In this document: one piece after another, positions 36,617 to 46,227 of the stretch
How the letters are laid out: each line of letters opens with the position of its first letter
How positions within the stretch are numbered: the stretch's first letter is position 1
Origin: Anaerosalibacter bizertensis
GTDB lineage: Bacteria; Bacillota; Clostridia; Tissierellales; Sporanaerobacteraceae
Length of the DNA stretch: 64,000 bases
Assembly: GCF_009696605.1 (NCBI RefSeq)
Contig: NZ_VULR01000004.1
Coordinates: 98,491-162,490, forward strand
Direction of reading: 5' to 3'
Position numbers and translations under genes: made by a program
The notes under the pieces: model-generated
What the model saw: only the letters and a program-made list of their open reading frames with translations
Databases searched by the model: none
What the model was told of the DNA's origin: nothing

Positions 36617-37666
36617 TTAAATATTTTCAACTTCTTTTACAAGTTCATCTATTAGCTTTTCTTCGCTAACTTTTTTTATTATTTTACCTTTTTTGAAAAT
36701 CAATCCACAGCCATTACCTCCAGCTATCCCAATATCTGCCTCTCTAGCTTCTCCAGGTCCATTTACTGCACATCCCATAATAGCTAGCTTAATTGGTTTA
36801 TCTACATGATCAAGCCTGCTTTGGACTTCTTCTACTAGTTGAACTAAATTTATTTGAGTTCTTCCACAAGTAGGACAAGATATTATTTGTATTCCATCTT
36901 CTAATAAATTTAAAGATTTCAGTATTTCTCTTCCTACTCTAACCTCTTCTACTGGATCTCCTGTTAAAGAAACCCTTATAGTATCACCCACTCCCATTGC
37001 CAACAAAGCTCCTATTCCTACAGAAGACTTTACAGTCCCATTCCATATTGGTCCAGCCTCTGTTATACCTAAATGAAAGGGATAGTCTACATATTCAGCC
37101 ATCTTTAAATAGGATTTAATGGTTAAAGGTACACTAGTGGCTTTTAAAGAAATCTTTATATTTGTATAATTCATATCTTCTAAAATCTTTATATGTTCTA
37201 AAGCACTGTATACCATAGAATTTTCATTAACCCCATCATATTTCTCTAAAGCTCTTTTACTTATAGAACCAGAGTTAACGCCTATTCTAATAGGTATATT
37301 CCTTTCTTGACAAGCCTTTACTACTTCTTTTACCCTTCTTATAGAACAAATATTTCCTGGATTTATTCGTAATCCATCAATTCCATTATCAACAGATTCA
37401 ATAGCTAACCTATAATCAAACTGTATGTCTCCAATTATTGGAATTGTTGTTTCTTTTTTTATCTCTTTTATAGCTTTTGCTGCTTCTATATCAGGAATAG
37501 CTACTCTCACAATATCACATTTAGCTTTTTCAAGGTCTATGATTTGATTGATTGTAGATTTTATATCTCTAGTATCTGTATTAGTCATAGACTGTACAGA
37601 TATAGGATTATCTCCACCAATTTCAACATTTCCAACTTTTAGTTCCATAGTTTTTCTTCTACTCAT
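36617..37666 (-). CDS. ispG: 4-hydroxy-3-methylbut-2-en-1-yl diphosphate synthase (flavodoxin/ferredoxin)
   Basis: The 349-residue 4Fe-4S enzyme of the MEP isoprenoid pathway converts MEcPP to HMBPP. The cluster cysteines are in ISCPTCGRTQINL (CxxC) and IMGCAVNGPGEA. A TIM barrel occupies residues 1-240. It lies between rseP and polC, the position common in Clostridia. The upstream pathway gene dxr, usually in this cluster, is not here. The start ATG has GAAGGTG before it. Confidence 0.96.
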   Translation of the reverse strand: MSRRKTMELKVGNVEIGGDNPISVQSMTNTDTRDIKSTINQIIDLEKAKCDIVRVAIPDIEAAKAIKEIKKETTIPIIGDIQFDYRLAIESVDNGIDGLRINPGNICSIRRVKEVVKACQERNIPIRIGVNSGSISKRALEKYDGVNENSMVYSALEHIKILEDMNYTNIKISLKATSVPLTIKSYLKMAEYVDYPFHLGITEAGPIWNGTVKSSVGIGALLAMGVGDTIRVSLTGDPVEEVRVGREILKSLNLLEDGIQIISCPTCGRTQINLVQLVEEVQSRLDHVDKPIKLAIMGCAVNGPGEAREADIGIAGGNGCGLIFKKGKIIKKVSEEKLIDELVKEVENI

Positions 37667-37706
37667 ATTTTCACCTTCTAAGTAATAATTTATTTTTTTA
37701 GAATGA

Positions 37707-38711
37707 TTAAAAAAACCTAACTATATCAGAATAAGTAACAAAAACCATTAATATTATTAGCAAAACAAAACCAATAAAATGTATAAATCCTTCTTTTTCC
37801 GGATTTATAGGCTTTCCTCTAAACAATTCAATTAACATAAATAATATTCTACTACCGTCTAAAGCTGGAAGTGGCAATAAATTAAAAAATCCTAAATTGA
37901 CACTTATAAAACCAGTTATATATAAAACGTTTATAAAACCATATTTTGCAGCTTCTCCTACAGTATATATAACACCTACTGGTCCTGATAAATCTCCCTT
38001 CTTAACCTGACCTGTAAAAAGCATTTTAAGAAACTGGAACATAAGTCCTAGTACCATTCCTGTTTTTTCAATACCGCCTTTTATAGCAGAACTAAAGCTC
38101 TTTTTCATTTGAGGTACTATACCAATAACATATCTATCTATCTCTTTATCAAATTCAGGTCTTAGGAGAAACTCTTTCTTTTCTGAACCTCTTAAAACAA
38201 TAACCTCCATATCTTCTGTGGATTTTTCATCACTTATTTTCTCAACTACAGTTTTCCAAGATTTTGTTTCTGTATTATTTACACTTATAATTCTGTCACC
38301 AGCTTTTAAACCCACATTATACGCTGGTGAATCTACTATAACCTCATCTATAATAGTAGTAGGCATACCTGTTCCATAAGAAACAATAGTAAAAACTATT
38401 ATAGCTAAAATAAAGTTCATAATAGCTCCTGCTGCTACTACCAAGATTCTAGAACCTATTGGTTTTTTATTGAAGCTTTTCGGATCATTTGATGATTCAT
38501 CTTCCCCTTCCATTCTTACATATCCACCTATAGGTAGAACTCTTATAGAATAATCTGTTTCCCCTTTTGTTTTATGGAATAGTCTCGGCCCCATGCCTAT
38601 AGAAAATTCATGCACTTTTATTCCTACCATCTTTGCCGTAATAAAGTGTCCAAACTCATGAAATAATATTACTATCATGAATACAAATATTGCTGCTAAA
38701 GCTGTATTCAA
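37707..38711 (-). CDS. rseP: Site-2 intramembrane metalloprotease RseP/RasP
   Basis: The 334-residue membrane protease cleaves anti-sigma factors and signal peptide remnants. The zinc motif His18-Glu-Phe-Gly-His22 lies in the first helix, one PDZ domain (about 120-200, VDSPAYNVGLKAGDRIISVNN) follows, and the third-ligand motif NLLPLPALDGSR is near the C-terminus. Four membrane helices are seen. The start is TTG with AGGTGGTG before it. In Bacillus dxr would separate it from cdsA; here the gap is 20 bp. Confidence 0.95.
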   Translation of the reverse strand: MNTALAAIFVFMIVILFHEFGHFITAKMVGIKVHEFSIGMGPRLFHKTKGETDYSIRVLPIGGYVRMEGEDESSNDPKSFNKKPIGSRILVVAAGAIMNFILAIIVFTIVSYGTGMPTTIIDEVIVDSPAYNVGLKAGDRIISVNNTETKSWKTVVEKISDEKSTEDMEVIVLRGSEKKEFLLRPEFDKEIDRYVIGIVPQMKKSFSSAIKGGIEKTGMVLGLMFQFLKMLFTGQVKKGDLSGPVGVIYTVGEAAKYGFINVLYITGFISVNLGFFNLLPLPALDGSRILFMLIELFRGKPINPEKEGFIHFIGFVLLIILMVFVTYSDIVRFF

Positions 38712-38731
38712 CTAATACACCACCTATCTTT

Positions 38732-39511
38732 TTAAAGTATCAAATATTTAACACAATAATATACTACTGGAGCTGTAAAAAGTATACTATCAAATCTATC
38801 CAATATACCTCCATGTCCAGGCATTATATATCCATAATCCTTAATACCAGTTACTCTTTTTATTTTCGAAGCAGTTAAATCACCAATTTGTGCCATAATA
38901 GAAGCTATAATTGACAATAAAATATTTTTCCATAATGGAGTTAAATAAAAATACTTAGAAAAAATTGTTGTTAATAAAATACTACCCAAAATACCACCTA
39001 TGGAACCTTCTATAGTTTTATTAGGACTTAGTTTAGGACAAAGCTTTTTTTTACCAAATAGATTCCCTACAATATATGCAAAAGTATCAGTTCCCCAGGC
39101 AGTAATGAAAATAAGCCATATATATATACTTTTATCTAAATATGTTATATGAAACATTAAAAAAGGGACATATAGCATTCCTAATAAAGTCATTCCTATA
39201 TCTATTATATTTAAATCCTTTCTTACTATTAATAAAAATAACATTATTATTGTTGAAATAAAAATAAGAAAATCCAAGCTCATCAAACTAGGTTTAATAT
39301 TAATTAAAAATAAACCTAAAGCAAAAATATACCCTAAAGCTCTTATAGGCTTAAACTCTTTTTTATTCATAGCGTTATAAAATTCATAAATCCCAACAAT
39401 CGATATGAATAAAACACCAATATTTAATACTAAGCCACCTTTTGATGCTATTAATATTAATAATATGACTCCAATTAATCCACTTATGCTTCTAATTATT
39501 AATTCTTTCAC
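38732..39511 (-). CDS. cdsA: Phosphatidate cytidylyltransferase
   Basis: The 259-residue polytopic membrane enzyme makes CDP-diacylglycerol from phosphatidic acid, feeding pgsA and other head-group enzymes. The signature near the C-terminus is complete: SKIKRVTGIKDYGYIMPGHGGILDRFDS. LSPNKTIEGSIGG, another conserved loop, precedes it. Seven or eight hydrophobic helices are present. The start is GTG after GGGGGA and adjoins the uppS stop. Confidence 0.96.
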   Translation of the reverse strand: MKELIIRSISGLIGVILLILIASKGGLVLNIGVLFISIVGIYEFYNAMNKKEFKPIRALGYIFALGLFLINIKPSLMSLDFLIFISTIIMLFLLIVRKDLNIIDIGMTLLGMLYVPFLMFHITYLDKSIYIWLIFITAWGTDTFAYIVGNLFGKKKLCPKLSPNKTIEGSIGGILGSILLTTIFSKYFYLTPLWKNILLSIIASIMAQIGDLTASKIKRVTGIKDYGYIMPGHGGILDRFDSILFTAPVVYYCVKYLIL

Positions 39512-40261
39512 TTAAATTCCCCCATATCTTCTATCCCTTTTTTGATAGTCTATAATGGCTCGATAAAAATGTTCTTCTCTAAAATCAGGCCAATAAATAT
39601 TGTAAAAACAAAATTCTGTATAAGCTATTTGGTATAATAAAAAATTGCTTATTCTCAATTCCCCACTAGGTCTTATAAGTAAATCTGGATCTGGTTGATT
39701 TTTAGTATAAAGATATTTATTAAAAGTATTGACATTTAACTCTTCTATATCCATTTTACCCATTTCTACATCTTTTAAAATATTTTTTGTTGCTTCAATT
39801 ATTTCATCTCTTCCTCCATAGTTCAAAGCAATATTTAAAGTCATTTTATCATTATTCTTAGTCTTTTCTATAGCTTTTTCTACTTCAATTCTTGGTAATA
39901 AAGGTAATTTAGATATATCACCTAGAGCTTGGACCTTTATATTATTTTTATGCAAAGTATTAAGTTCTGCTCTTAAATATTGAACCAGTAGCTTCATAAG
40001 ACCATTTATTTCTTTTTCTGGTCTTTTCCAATTTTCTGTAGAAAAAGCGTATAATGATAAATATTTTATACCTATCTTTGCAGCCACTTCAACAATTTCT
40101 TTAACCCTTTCCATACCTTCTTTATGTCCAGCTGTTCTTGGCAAAAATCTTTTTTTAGCCCATCTACCATTGCCATCCATGATAATAGCTACATGGTTAG
40201 GTAAGTTACTTACGTCAATTTTTTCTTTTAAACTTTCAATTGTTTTTTCCTTATTTTCCAT
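39512..40261 (-). CDS. uppS: Undecaprenyl diphosphate synthase
   Basis: The 249-residue cis-prenyltransferase makes the C55 carrier used in peptidoglycan synthesis. The catalytic Asp29 lies in IIMDGNGRWAKKR; FSTENWKRP, GGRDEI and PDLLIRPSGELRISNFLLYQ and the late AYTEFCF are all typical. The ATG at 40261 is used; an in-frame TTG at 40276 lies in the TTGGAGG ribosome binding site. A terminator separates it from frr, so it may have its own promoter. Confidence 0.96.
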   Translation of the reverse strand: MENKEKTIESLKEKIDVSNLPNHVAIIMDGNGRWAKKRFLPRTAGHKEGMERVKEIVEVAAKIGIKYLSLYAFSTENWKRPEKEINGLMKLLVQYLRAELNTLHKNNIKVQALGDISKLPLLPRIEVEKAIEKTKNNDKMTLNIALNYGGRDEIIEATKNILKDVEMGKMDIEELNVNTFNKYLYTKNQPDPDLLIRPSGELRISNFLLYQIAYTEFCFYNIYWPDFREEHFYRAIIDYQKRDRRYGGI

Positions 40262-40291
40262 ATAGATTGCCTCCAATAGTTTTAACTTGTA

Positions 40292-40324
40292 AAAATACCC
40301 CTTCTATTATAGAAGGGGTATTTT
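40292..40324 (-). terminator. Intrinsic terminator of frr
   Basis: Fourteen-bp perfect arms (AAAATACCCCTTCT and complement) with a 5-nt loop. On the minus strand the stem ends in TTTTTACAAG. It lies about 20 bp after the frr stop. Confidence 0.88.
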
Positions 40325-40341
40325 GGTGATTTCGATAGTTT

Positions 40342-40899
40342 TTAGACTTCCATTAACTCTTCTTCCTTCTTTTCAGTTAACTTGTCAATTTCATCAATGT
40401 ATTTATCAGTAATATTTTGAGTTTCAATTTCTGCTTGTTTTCTTTCATCTTCACTTATCTCTTTGTTTTTTTCCATCTTTTTTAATCTATCATTTGCTTC
40501 TCTTCTTGTGTTTCTAATAGCAATCTTTGCATTTTCTGCACTTTTTCCTACAAGTTTTACTAGGTCTTTCCTTCTTTCCTCTGTCAATTGAGGAATAGGG
40601 AGTCTAATTAATTTACCATCATTAGAAGGGTTCAATCCTAAATCAGATGTTAGTACTGCTTTTTCGATTTGAGGAATAGTGTTAGCATCCCAAGGTTGTA
40701 TAACCAACATTCTTGGTTCAGGAGCTGAAATACTAGCTAATTGATTTAATGGAGTTAATACTCCATAATAGTCCACACTTATTTTATCTAACAATGCTGG
40801 ATTAGCTCTCCCAGCTCTAATACCTGTTAAATCTTCTTTATAAACACTAACAGTTTTTTTCATCTTTTCTTCAGCTTCCTTATGAACATCTAAATACAT
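40342..40899 (-). CDS. frr: Ribosome recycling factor
   Basis: The 185-residue factor splits post-termination ribosomes together with [25 protein letters not shown] and [15 protein letters not shown] mark the family, and the C-terminal helices form the tRNA-mimic arm ([17 protein letters not shown]). Length is exactly standard. AAAGGAGG precedes the ATG, four bases after the pyrH stop, so the two are co-transcribed. Confidence 0.98.
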   Translation of the reverse strand: MYLDVHKEAEEKMKKTVSVYKEDLTGIRAGRANPALLDKISVDYYGVLTPLNQLASISAPEPRMLVIQPWDANTIPQIEKAVLTSDLGLNPSNDGKLIRLPIPQLTEERRKDLVKLVGKSAENAKIAIRNTRREANDRLKKMEKNKEISEDERKQAEIETQNITDKYIDEIDKLTEKKEEELMEV

Positions 40900-40903
40900 A
40901 TAC

Positions 40904-41620
40904 TTAATCCTCCTTTATTTCTGTGCCAATTTTTTCACCTAAAACAACATTCAAAATGTTATCAGGGCTATCGATACCAAATACAATCAAAGGAATTTTA
41001 TTGTCCATACATAAAGATGTAGCAGTAGAATCCATTACACCTAATCCTAGATTTAAAACATCTATGTATCTTAAATGTTCGAATTTTTTAGCAGATATAT
41101 TCTCATGAGGATCTGAGTCATATACACCATCAACGCCCTTTTTAGCAAGCAGCATAACATCCGCCTCAATTTCTGCTGCTCTCAGCGCCGCTGCAGTATC
41201 AGTAGTGAAATATGGATTTCCTGAACCTGCTGCAAATATAACTACCCTTCCTTTTTCTAAATGTCTTATAGCCCTTCTTCTAATATAAGGTTCTGCAATT
41301 TGTCTCATTTCTATTGCAGTTTGAACTCTAGTTATTACGCCCATTGTTTCTAGGGCATCTTGCAATGCTAGTGCATTTATAACAGTGCCTAACATCCCCA
41401 TATAATCGGATGTAGTTCTATCCATGCCTTTGCTACTTCTTCCTCTCCAAAAATTGCCTCCTCCTACAACTATAGCAACTTCTACTCCTATCTCATTTAA
41501 TCTTTTAATTTCATTGGAGATTTTTGTAATTGTGTTCTCATCGATTCCAAAGCCTTTTTTCCCTGATAAAGCTTCTCCACTTAATTTTAAAACTACTCTC
41601 TTATACTTCGCTTTAGTCAT
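40904..41620 (-). CDS. pyrH: UMP kinase
   Basis: The 238-residue hexameric enzyme phosphorylates [26 protein letters not shown], and [22 protein letters not shown] are typical of bacterial PyrH of the amino-acid-kinase fold; [11 protein letters not shown] near the end is also conserved. A terminator-like palindrome lies between tsf and this gene. Confidence 0.97.
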   Translation of the reverse strand: MTKAKYKRVVLKLSGEALSGKKGFGIDENTITKISNEIKRLNEIGVEVAIVVGGGNFWRGRSSKGMDRTTSDYMGMLGTVINALALQDALETMGVITRVQTAIEMRQIAEPYIRRRAIRHLEKGRVVIFAAGSGNPYFTTDTAAALRAAEIEADVMLLAKKGVDGVYDSDPHENISAKKFEHLRYIDVLNLGLGVMDSTATSLCMDNKIPLIVFGIDSPDNILNVVLGEKIGTEIKED

Positions 41621-41686
41621 GGTAACACTCCCTGCTTTATATATTTCTACATCAATATACTTTTTCCTTCCTTTATAGGAATTTTT

Positions 41687-41724
41687 ATTTAAATGGAGAA
41701 CATAATTATGTTCTCCATTTAAAT
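41687..41724. terminator. Perfect 38-bp palindrome between tsf and pyrH
   Basis: Nineteen-bp arms (ATTTAAATGGAGAACATAA and complement) meet without a loop. One arm overlaps the first base of the tsf stop. On the minus strand TAAAAATTCC follows, so T content is low and termination is uncertain. Confidence 0.6.
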
Positions 41725-42371
41725 TAATTCTTCATTTGTTTTGCAACTTCTTCAGCAAAATCTTCTTCTCTTTTTTCTAGACCCTCTCCAACTTCAAATC
41801 TTACGAATCTTCTTATTTTTATATTTTCTCCAATTGTTGTTATTTGTTCATTTAAAAGATCTTTAACTTTTACACTTGGATCTTTTATAAAAGGTTGTTC
41901 TAATAGACAAATTTGCTCGAAAAATTTACCTAGTCTTCCTTCTACTATTTTTTCTGCTACATGCTCTGGTTTCCCTTCATTAACTACTTGATGAATTAAT
42001 ATTTCCTTTTCTTTTTGAACTTCTTCTTCCGGTACATCTTCTTTTGAAACATATTTTGGATTTGCAGCTGCAACTTGCATTGCCATATCATGAACAAATT
42101 CTTGGAAATTTTCATTTTTAGCTACAAAGTCTGTTTCAGTATTTACTTCTATTAAAACTCCAATTCTTCCACCATGTATATATGAATCAACAAGACCTTC
42201 TGCAGCTATTCTACTAGCTTTTTTAGCAGCCTTTGATAATCCTTTTTCTCTTAACAATTCTATGGCTTGTTCTATATTTCCTTCGGTTTCTTGTAAAGCT
42301 TTTTTGCAATCCATCATCCCTACACCTGTTCTCTCTCTTAACTCTTTAACTAATGCAGCTGATATAGCCAT
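41724..42371 (-). CDS. tsf: Elongation factor Ts
   Basis: The 215-residue protein is the nucleotide exchange factor of EF-Tu. [23 protein letters not shown] and [27 protein letters not shown] are textbook EF-Ts. It is shorter than the E. coli form because the C-terminal module is reduced, as in many Firmicutes. GGAGGG precedes the ATG. It follows rpsB. Confidence 0.98.
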   Translation of the reverse strand: MAISAALVKELRERTGVGMMDCKKALQETEGNIEQAIELLREKGLSKAAKKASRIAAEGLVDSYIHGGRIGVLIEVNTETDFVAKNENFQEFVHDMAMQVAAANPKYVSKEDVPEEEVQKEKEILIHQVVNEGKPEHVAEKIVEGRLGKFFEQICLLEQPFIKDPSVKVKDLLNEQITTIGENIKIRRFVRFEVGEGLEKREEDFAEEVAKQMKN

Positions 42372-42401
42372 ATTATCCCTCCTTATCTTATTAAATAAAA
42401 A

Positions 42402-42444
42402 GGTAAGAGTAGTAAGGGAACCTATCCCTTATATGACCCTTACC
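42402..42444 (-). terminator. Two-tier hairpin between rpsB and tsf
   Basis: An inner 7-bp stem (TAAGGGA/TCCCTTA) sits inside an outer 6-bp stem (GGTAAG/CTTACC). On the minus strand TTTTTATTTAAT follows. It would attenuate transcription between rpsB and tsf rather than separate two unrelated units. Confidence 0.65.
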
Positions 42445-42453
42445 AGTTTATAT

Positions 42454-43161
42454 TTACTCTTCAGTTTCTTCTATTTGTTCTCCTTGTCTGCCTTCGATTA
42501 CTGCATTTGCAATCGTTCCTGTAAGTAATTTTACAGCTCTAATGGCATCGTCATTCCCTGGTATTACGTAGTCTATTTCATCAGGATCACAGTTAGTATC
42601 AACTATTGCTACAACTGGTATTCCTAATATCTTCGCTTCATTTACTGCAATTCTTTCTTTTCTTGGATCTACAACAAATAATACATCAGGAAGACCACCC
42701 ATATTTTGAATACCACCTAAAAACTTTTCAAGTCTTTCAGTTTCATGCTTAAGTTGCATTACTTCTTTTTTAGGTAATACTTCAAAAATACCTTCTTCTT
42801 CCATTTCTTTCAATTCATGTAGTCTATCAATTCTCTTTTTTATAGTTTTATAGTTAGTTAACATACCACCTAACCATCTTTGATTTACATAATACATGCC
42901 ACATCTTTTAGCTTCAGATTCAATAGCTTCTTGGGCTTGTTTCTTAGTTCCCACAAATAATACTTTCCCACCATTTGCAGATACATCCTTAACAAACTCA
43001 TAAGCCTCTTCTACCTTTTTAACTGTTTTTTGTAAATCAATAATATATATTCCATTTCTTTCTGTAAATATATATTCTGCCATCTTTGGATTCCATCTTC
43101 TAGTTTGATGTCCAAAATGAACACCTGCTTCTAAAAGACTTTTCATAGTAACAACTGACAT
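42454..43161 (-). CDS. rpsB: 30S ribosomal protein S2
   Basis: The 235-residue protein binds the 16S rRNA back of the 30S head. It begins [20 protein letters not shown] and has [31 protein letters not shown] and the conserved [28 protein letters not shown] precedes the ATG. A good promoter and a leader of about 100 bases lie upstream, downstream of the flagellar operon. Confidence 0.98.
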   Translation of the reverse strand: MSVVTMKSLLEAGVHFGHQTRRWNPKMAEYIFTERNGIYIIDLQKTVKKVEEAYEFVKDVSANGGKVLFVGTKKQAQEAIESEAKRCGMYYVNQRWLGGMLTNYKTIKKRIDRLHELKEMEEEGIFEVLPKKEVMQLKHETERLEKFLGGIQNMGGLPDVLFVVDPRKERIAVNEAKILGIPVVAIVDTNCDPDEIDYVIPGNDDAIRAVKLLTGTIANAVIEGRQGEQIEETEE

Positions 43162-43268
43162 TATAAGTTCACCTCCTAGTTTTATTCCTCCATTCCCTTC
43201 ATCTTTCTAAGGAACCTTTAAATTAGGCACTTCCCTAAAAATTAGAGAATGTGTGTAATCACTTTAGT

Positions 43269-43297
43269 AGTATAACACAGAGTTTCCAATTATTCAA
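43269..43297 (-). promoter_or_regulatory. Sigma-A-type promoter of rpsB
   Basis: On the minus strand TTGAAT (43292-43297) and TATACT (43269-43274) are spaced by 17 bases. The leader of about 95-100 bases includes TTAGGGAAGTGCC and GGTTCCTTAG segments that could fold and regulate ribosomal protein synthesis. Confidence 0.75.
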
Positions 43298-43319
43298 CAT
43301 ATATTTAGTATTTTTTATA

Positions 43320-43730
43320 TTATTTTCTCATCTTTAATATTATATCAATTTCTCTTACTCCCCTATTTAATTTTTTAGCTATTTCCTTATTAGTTAGTCC
43401 AATATTTTTTAGCTCAAATATTTTAGCTATCTCTTCATTTTCTTCTGTATATTTATCTTCTTTAAATAAATATTCTTCTTCCTTTGTTCTATATTGTTCA
43501 TTATCATTTAAATTTTCAAATTTATTTTCTATTTTATCTATAGATGAGTTAACCAACATTTCAAATTCTTCCATTATTTTTATTGACATTTCTTCATGCT
43601 TTTTAATATCTAAATACATTTCTTCAATATACTTATATTTTTTATCCTTCCTTTTTTCTTCTCTCATAATATATGTAAAAGAAATTATAACTAATAATAT
43701 TCCTATTAATAATAAAATTGTATAAACCAT
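43320..43730 (-). CDS. SwrB-like membrane protein at the end of the fla/che operon
   Basis: This 136-residue protein has an N-terminal transmembrane helix (residues 2-20, VYTILLLIGILLVIISF), a Glu/Lys-rich cytoplasmic coiled region and a C-terminal helix-turn-helix-like segment (FELKNIGLTNKEIAKKLNRG). The layout and position right before rpsB match SwrB (YlxL) of B. subtilis, which promotes assembly of the flagellar export gate. Sequence similarity over this range is weak, so I do not assign the symbol. It probably sits in the cytoplasmic membrane. Confidence 0.7.
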   Translation of the reverse strand: MVYTILLLIGILLVIISFTYIMREEKRKDKKYKYIEEMYLDIKKHEEMSIKIMEEFEMLVNSSIDKIENKFENLNDNEQYRTKEEEYLFKEDKYTEENEEIAKIFELKNIGLTNKEIAKKLNRGVREIDIILKMRK

Positions 43731-43769
43731 AGTCTACTCCTTACTATATCTTAATATCTATATTATGTC

Positions 43770-44045
43770 CTATGTAAGATTTTTTACCGTCTTTTTTTTA
43801 TTCTTTCTTTTTTTAGAAGAATGGTCTTTATTATTCTTTTTTTTACTGTCTTTTATATTTATATTAGTCATCTCACTTTTGTTTGGATTTCCAACTCTAT
43901 TCAAATCTTTTTTAATTTTATTTTGTTCATAAGTAAAATTTTGTTGGGTCTGAGTTTCACATTTCTTATTTTCAATATGTTTTAACTGAGATAATTCTTG
44001 TGACTTTGGCAACAAACTATTATAATCTATAGGTCTAATTGCCAT
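43770..44045 (-). CDS. Hypothetical small basic protein in the fla/che operon
   Basis: I assign no function. The 91-residue protein starts MAIRPIDYNSLLPKSQELSQLK and becomes strongly basic at the C-terminus (KKKNNKDHSSKKRKNKKK). There is no membrane segment or cysteine pair of note. Proteins with an MA[IV]RPID start in the same place occur, as I remember, in clostridial flagellar operons. AAGGAGTG precedes the ATG. It lies between the FapA-like gene and the SwrB-like gene and is co-directional with both. Confidence 0.7.
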   Translation of the reverse strand: MAIRPIDYNSLLPKSQELSQLKHIENKKCETQTQQNFTYEQNKIKKDLNRVGNPNKSEMTNINIKDSKKKNNKDHSSKKRKNKKKTVKNLT

Positions 44046-44059
44046 TTTATATCACTCCT

Positions 44060-45445
44060 TTAATAAGGGCCAATTTTTATTTCACCTTCATCTTCATAAA
44101 ATGTACAGTTACTCATTTCATCCCTTATAAACATAACACTATCTCCTATTACAATTTTTACCCCTGGATATATGATGCCTTCTACTTTAATTCGACCTCT
44201 AGATACATTGTTAATCTCATTTTTTATTAATTTAAGTTCTTTATTTGATTTGTCTAAATTTGTTTTTAAAGTTTTTTCAACCTTCTTTAACTTTACATAC
44301 AACTTTTTTTTCTCTTCTGACTCATTAAACTTAAGTGCATTTTCTAATACGTTCAGTGATTTTTCAATTTTATTTAAATTTTTTCTAATTGTAAAAACTT
44401 CTTCTTCTAGTTTCTCATATTTAATCTTATTTTCAGGCTCTACTCCTACTTCTAAGACAGTCGAAGTTGCCATTCTTGACCCTATAGTTTTAGCTCTTAT
44501 TTCTTTTCTTGCTCTACAAATACCACCTACAAGTAAACCTTTTTTTCCAATTGCATTTACAGTTCCATTACAAATTACCTCACTATGCATTATTGCTTCT
44601 GCTGTTAAATCTCTTCTACATGATATGAATGAATTTTCTATGAATTTAGCAACTACATTCCCCTTACTAGATATTTTTCCAATATTATATCCTTGTACCC
44701 CTTTTCTAATTAGAATATCTCCTAAACTTTCTATATTGGCTCCTTCTACTACACCAAAGATTTCAATATCACCTTCTGCTTTTAACTGAAAACCGTTTAT
44801 AACATTCTCTTTTACCTTTACTGAGCCATTAAATTCTATATTGCCAGTAGAATTATCTACAGAAGAAATTTCCAATACGTTTGATACAGTTAACCTACCA
44901 TTTACCAATTTAACTTGTCCTCTACCTGTAGAAACTAAGTATAAACCATTATCTGTTTTTTTTATGTTCTTCCCATATTTAAAGGAAGGGACTCTCCCTT
45001 TCTTATACGGAATATTTTCACCTGTAACACTTCGTCCATTTTTTCCTCCAAAAGGTAAAATTATTTCAGCTAATACATCCCCTTTATTTACATTATTAAC
45101 TAAATCTAAATCCCTATAATCTACGGTTCCATCTTTTTTTAATTTTGGAATTACTTTTTTATTTTCATCAAAATAATATTTAATATATCCATCTTTCTCT
45201 TCTACAGGAGGGATGCCCTCTGCAATGCAAACCCTTTCATTATATATTTTATTATCTATAATATCCTTTATAATGCTGCTCTTTAATCCAAATTTAATTT
45301 TCTCTTTTACAATAGAAATTACTTCGTCATAATCAAAACTTAGATTCGTATCTTTACATATTAAAGTTATATACCCTTCTAAGCCATTCCTACTAATTTC
45401 TATAAATATATTTGATAATTTTTCTTTCATATCACATTCCACCAT
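44060..45445 (-). CDS. FapA family (DUF342) protein
   Basis: The protein (about 461 residues) has the FapA features: an N-terminal domain, then a parallel beta-helix built of short Gly/Ile repeats (about 190-320, e.g. GDIEIFGVVEGANIESLGDILIRKG), and a C-terminal helical segment. The function of FapA proteins is not well known; they are common in flagellar or polymer-related operons. The start is uncertain, with ATG at 45445, GTG at 45442 and ATG at 45430 possible after CGGGGTG. It follows the sigD gene by about 10 bases. Confidence 0.8.
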   Translation of the reverse strand: MVECDMKEKLSNIFIEISRNGLEGYITLICKDTNLSFDYDEVISIVKEKIKFGLKSSIIKDIIDNKIYNERVCIAEGIPPVEEKDGYIKYYFDENKKVIPKLKKDGTVDYRDLDLVNNVNKGDVLAEIILPFGGKNGRSVTGENIPYKKGRVPSFKYGKNIKKTDNGLYLVSTGRGQVKLVNGRLTVSNVLEISSVDNSTGNIEFNGSVKVKENVINGFQLKAEGDIEIFGVVEGANIESLGDILIRKGVQGYNIGKISSKGNVVAKFIENSFISCRRDLTAEAIMHSEVICNGTVNAIGKKGLLVGGICRARKEIRAKTIGSRMATSTVLEVGVEPENKIKYEKLEEEVFTIRKNLNKIEKSLNVLENALKFNESEEKKKLYVKLKKVEKTLKTNLDKSNKELKLIKNEINNVSRGRIKVEGIIYPGVKIVIGDSVMFIRDEMSNCTFYEDEGEIKIGPY

Positions 45446-45456
45446 AATCACCCCGT

Positions 45457-46203
45457 TTAGTTAGCTTTAATTCCCTCTTTAAATAAAAAATTTTTAATCT
45501 CTAATATTGATTTACTATGTATTTGTGAAATTCTTGATTCAGATAATCCTAAAATATGACCAATTTCTTTATACGTCAATTCATCATAATAATATAGAGA
45601 AATTACTAATTGTTCTTTATCAGGTAAATGTTCTATAGCTTTCACTAGAATCTCTTTAACTTCTTTTTTCTCTATAATATCCTCTGGTCCATCTTCCTTA
45701 CTTTTAACATAAATGCCCCCTTCATTTTTTCCTTTTAAAGTATCTTCTAAAGAAATTACATTAAATGTAGAAATATCTGATAGTAAATCTTCTATTTCAT
45801 TTATACTCATATTCATATGTTTTGCTAACTCTTTATTAGTAGGAGAATGTCCTAATTTATTTTCTAATTCTAGCATTGCATTCTGTACATCTTTAGATTT
45901 TTTTCTTAAAGATCTTGGTATCCAATCAAGTTTTCTTATATTATCGATAATTGTCCCTTTAATTCTTATTTGGGCATAAGTTTCAAATTTAATATTTTTA
46001 CTTAAATCAAATTTTTCTATACTATCTATAAGACCCAGTACTCCATATCCTATTAAATCTTCAAAATCAATTTTACTTCCGTAAAAATTATACATTCTTC
46101 CAGCAACAATCTTTACTAATGGAATGTACTCAACAATCAATTGCTCTTTTATTTTTTTATCATTAGTTTCCTTGTACTTTTTCCATAGTTCCTCAGTAGT
46201 CAT
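45457..46203 (-). CDS. sigD: Flagellar sigma factor SigD/FliA (sigma-28)
   Basis: The 248-residue sigma-70-family factor directs late flagellar, motility and chemotaxis transcription. Region 2 is at about 40-115 (YGVLGLIDSIEKFDLSKNIKFETYAQIRIKGTIID), region 3 at about 125-165 and region 4 at about 195-240 with LPDKEQLVISLYYYDELTYKEIGHILGLSESRISQIHSKS. The ATG at 46203 with GGGAGG seven bases before it is chosen over a GTG-like upstream start. It follows cheD as in B. subtilis. No anti-sigma flgM is in the window. Confidence 0.95.
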   Translation of the reverse strand: MTTEELWKKYKETNDKKIKEQLIVEYIPLVKIVAGRMYNFYGSKIDFEDLIGYGVLGLIDSIEKFDLSKNIKFETYAQIRIKGTIIDNIRKLDWIPRSLRKKSKDVQNAMLELENKLGHSPTNKELAKHMNMSINEIEDLLSDISTFNVISLEDTLKGKNEGGIYVKSKEDGPEDIIEKKEVKEILVKAIEHLPDKEQLVISLYYYDELTYKEIGHILGLSESRISQIHSKSILEIKNFLFKEGIKAN

Positions 46204-46227
46204 AGATATACCTCCCACTAGGAAAAA

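Noticed and set aside
44172..44789. 205-residue open frame on the plus strand
   Set aside because: It lies fully inside the FapA-like gene, is hydrophobic and Ser/Phe-rich as expected for an antisense frame of an AT-rich gene, and has no ribosome binding site.
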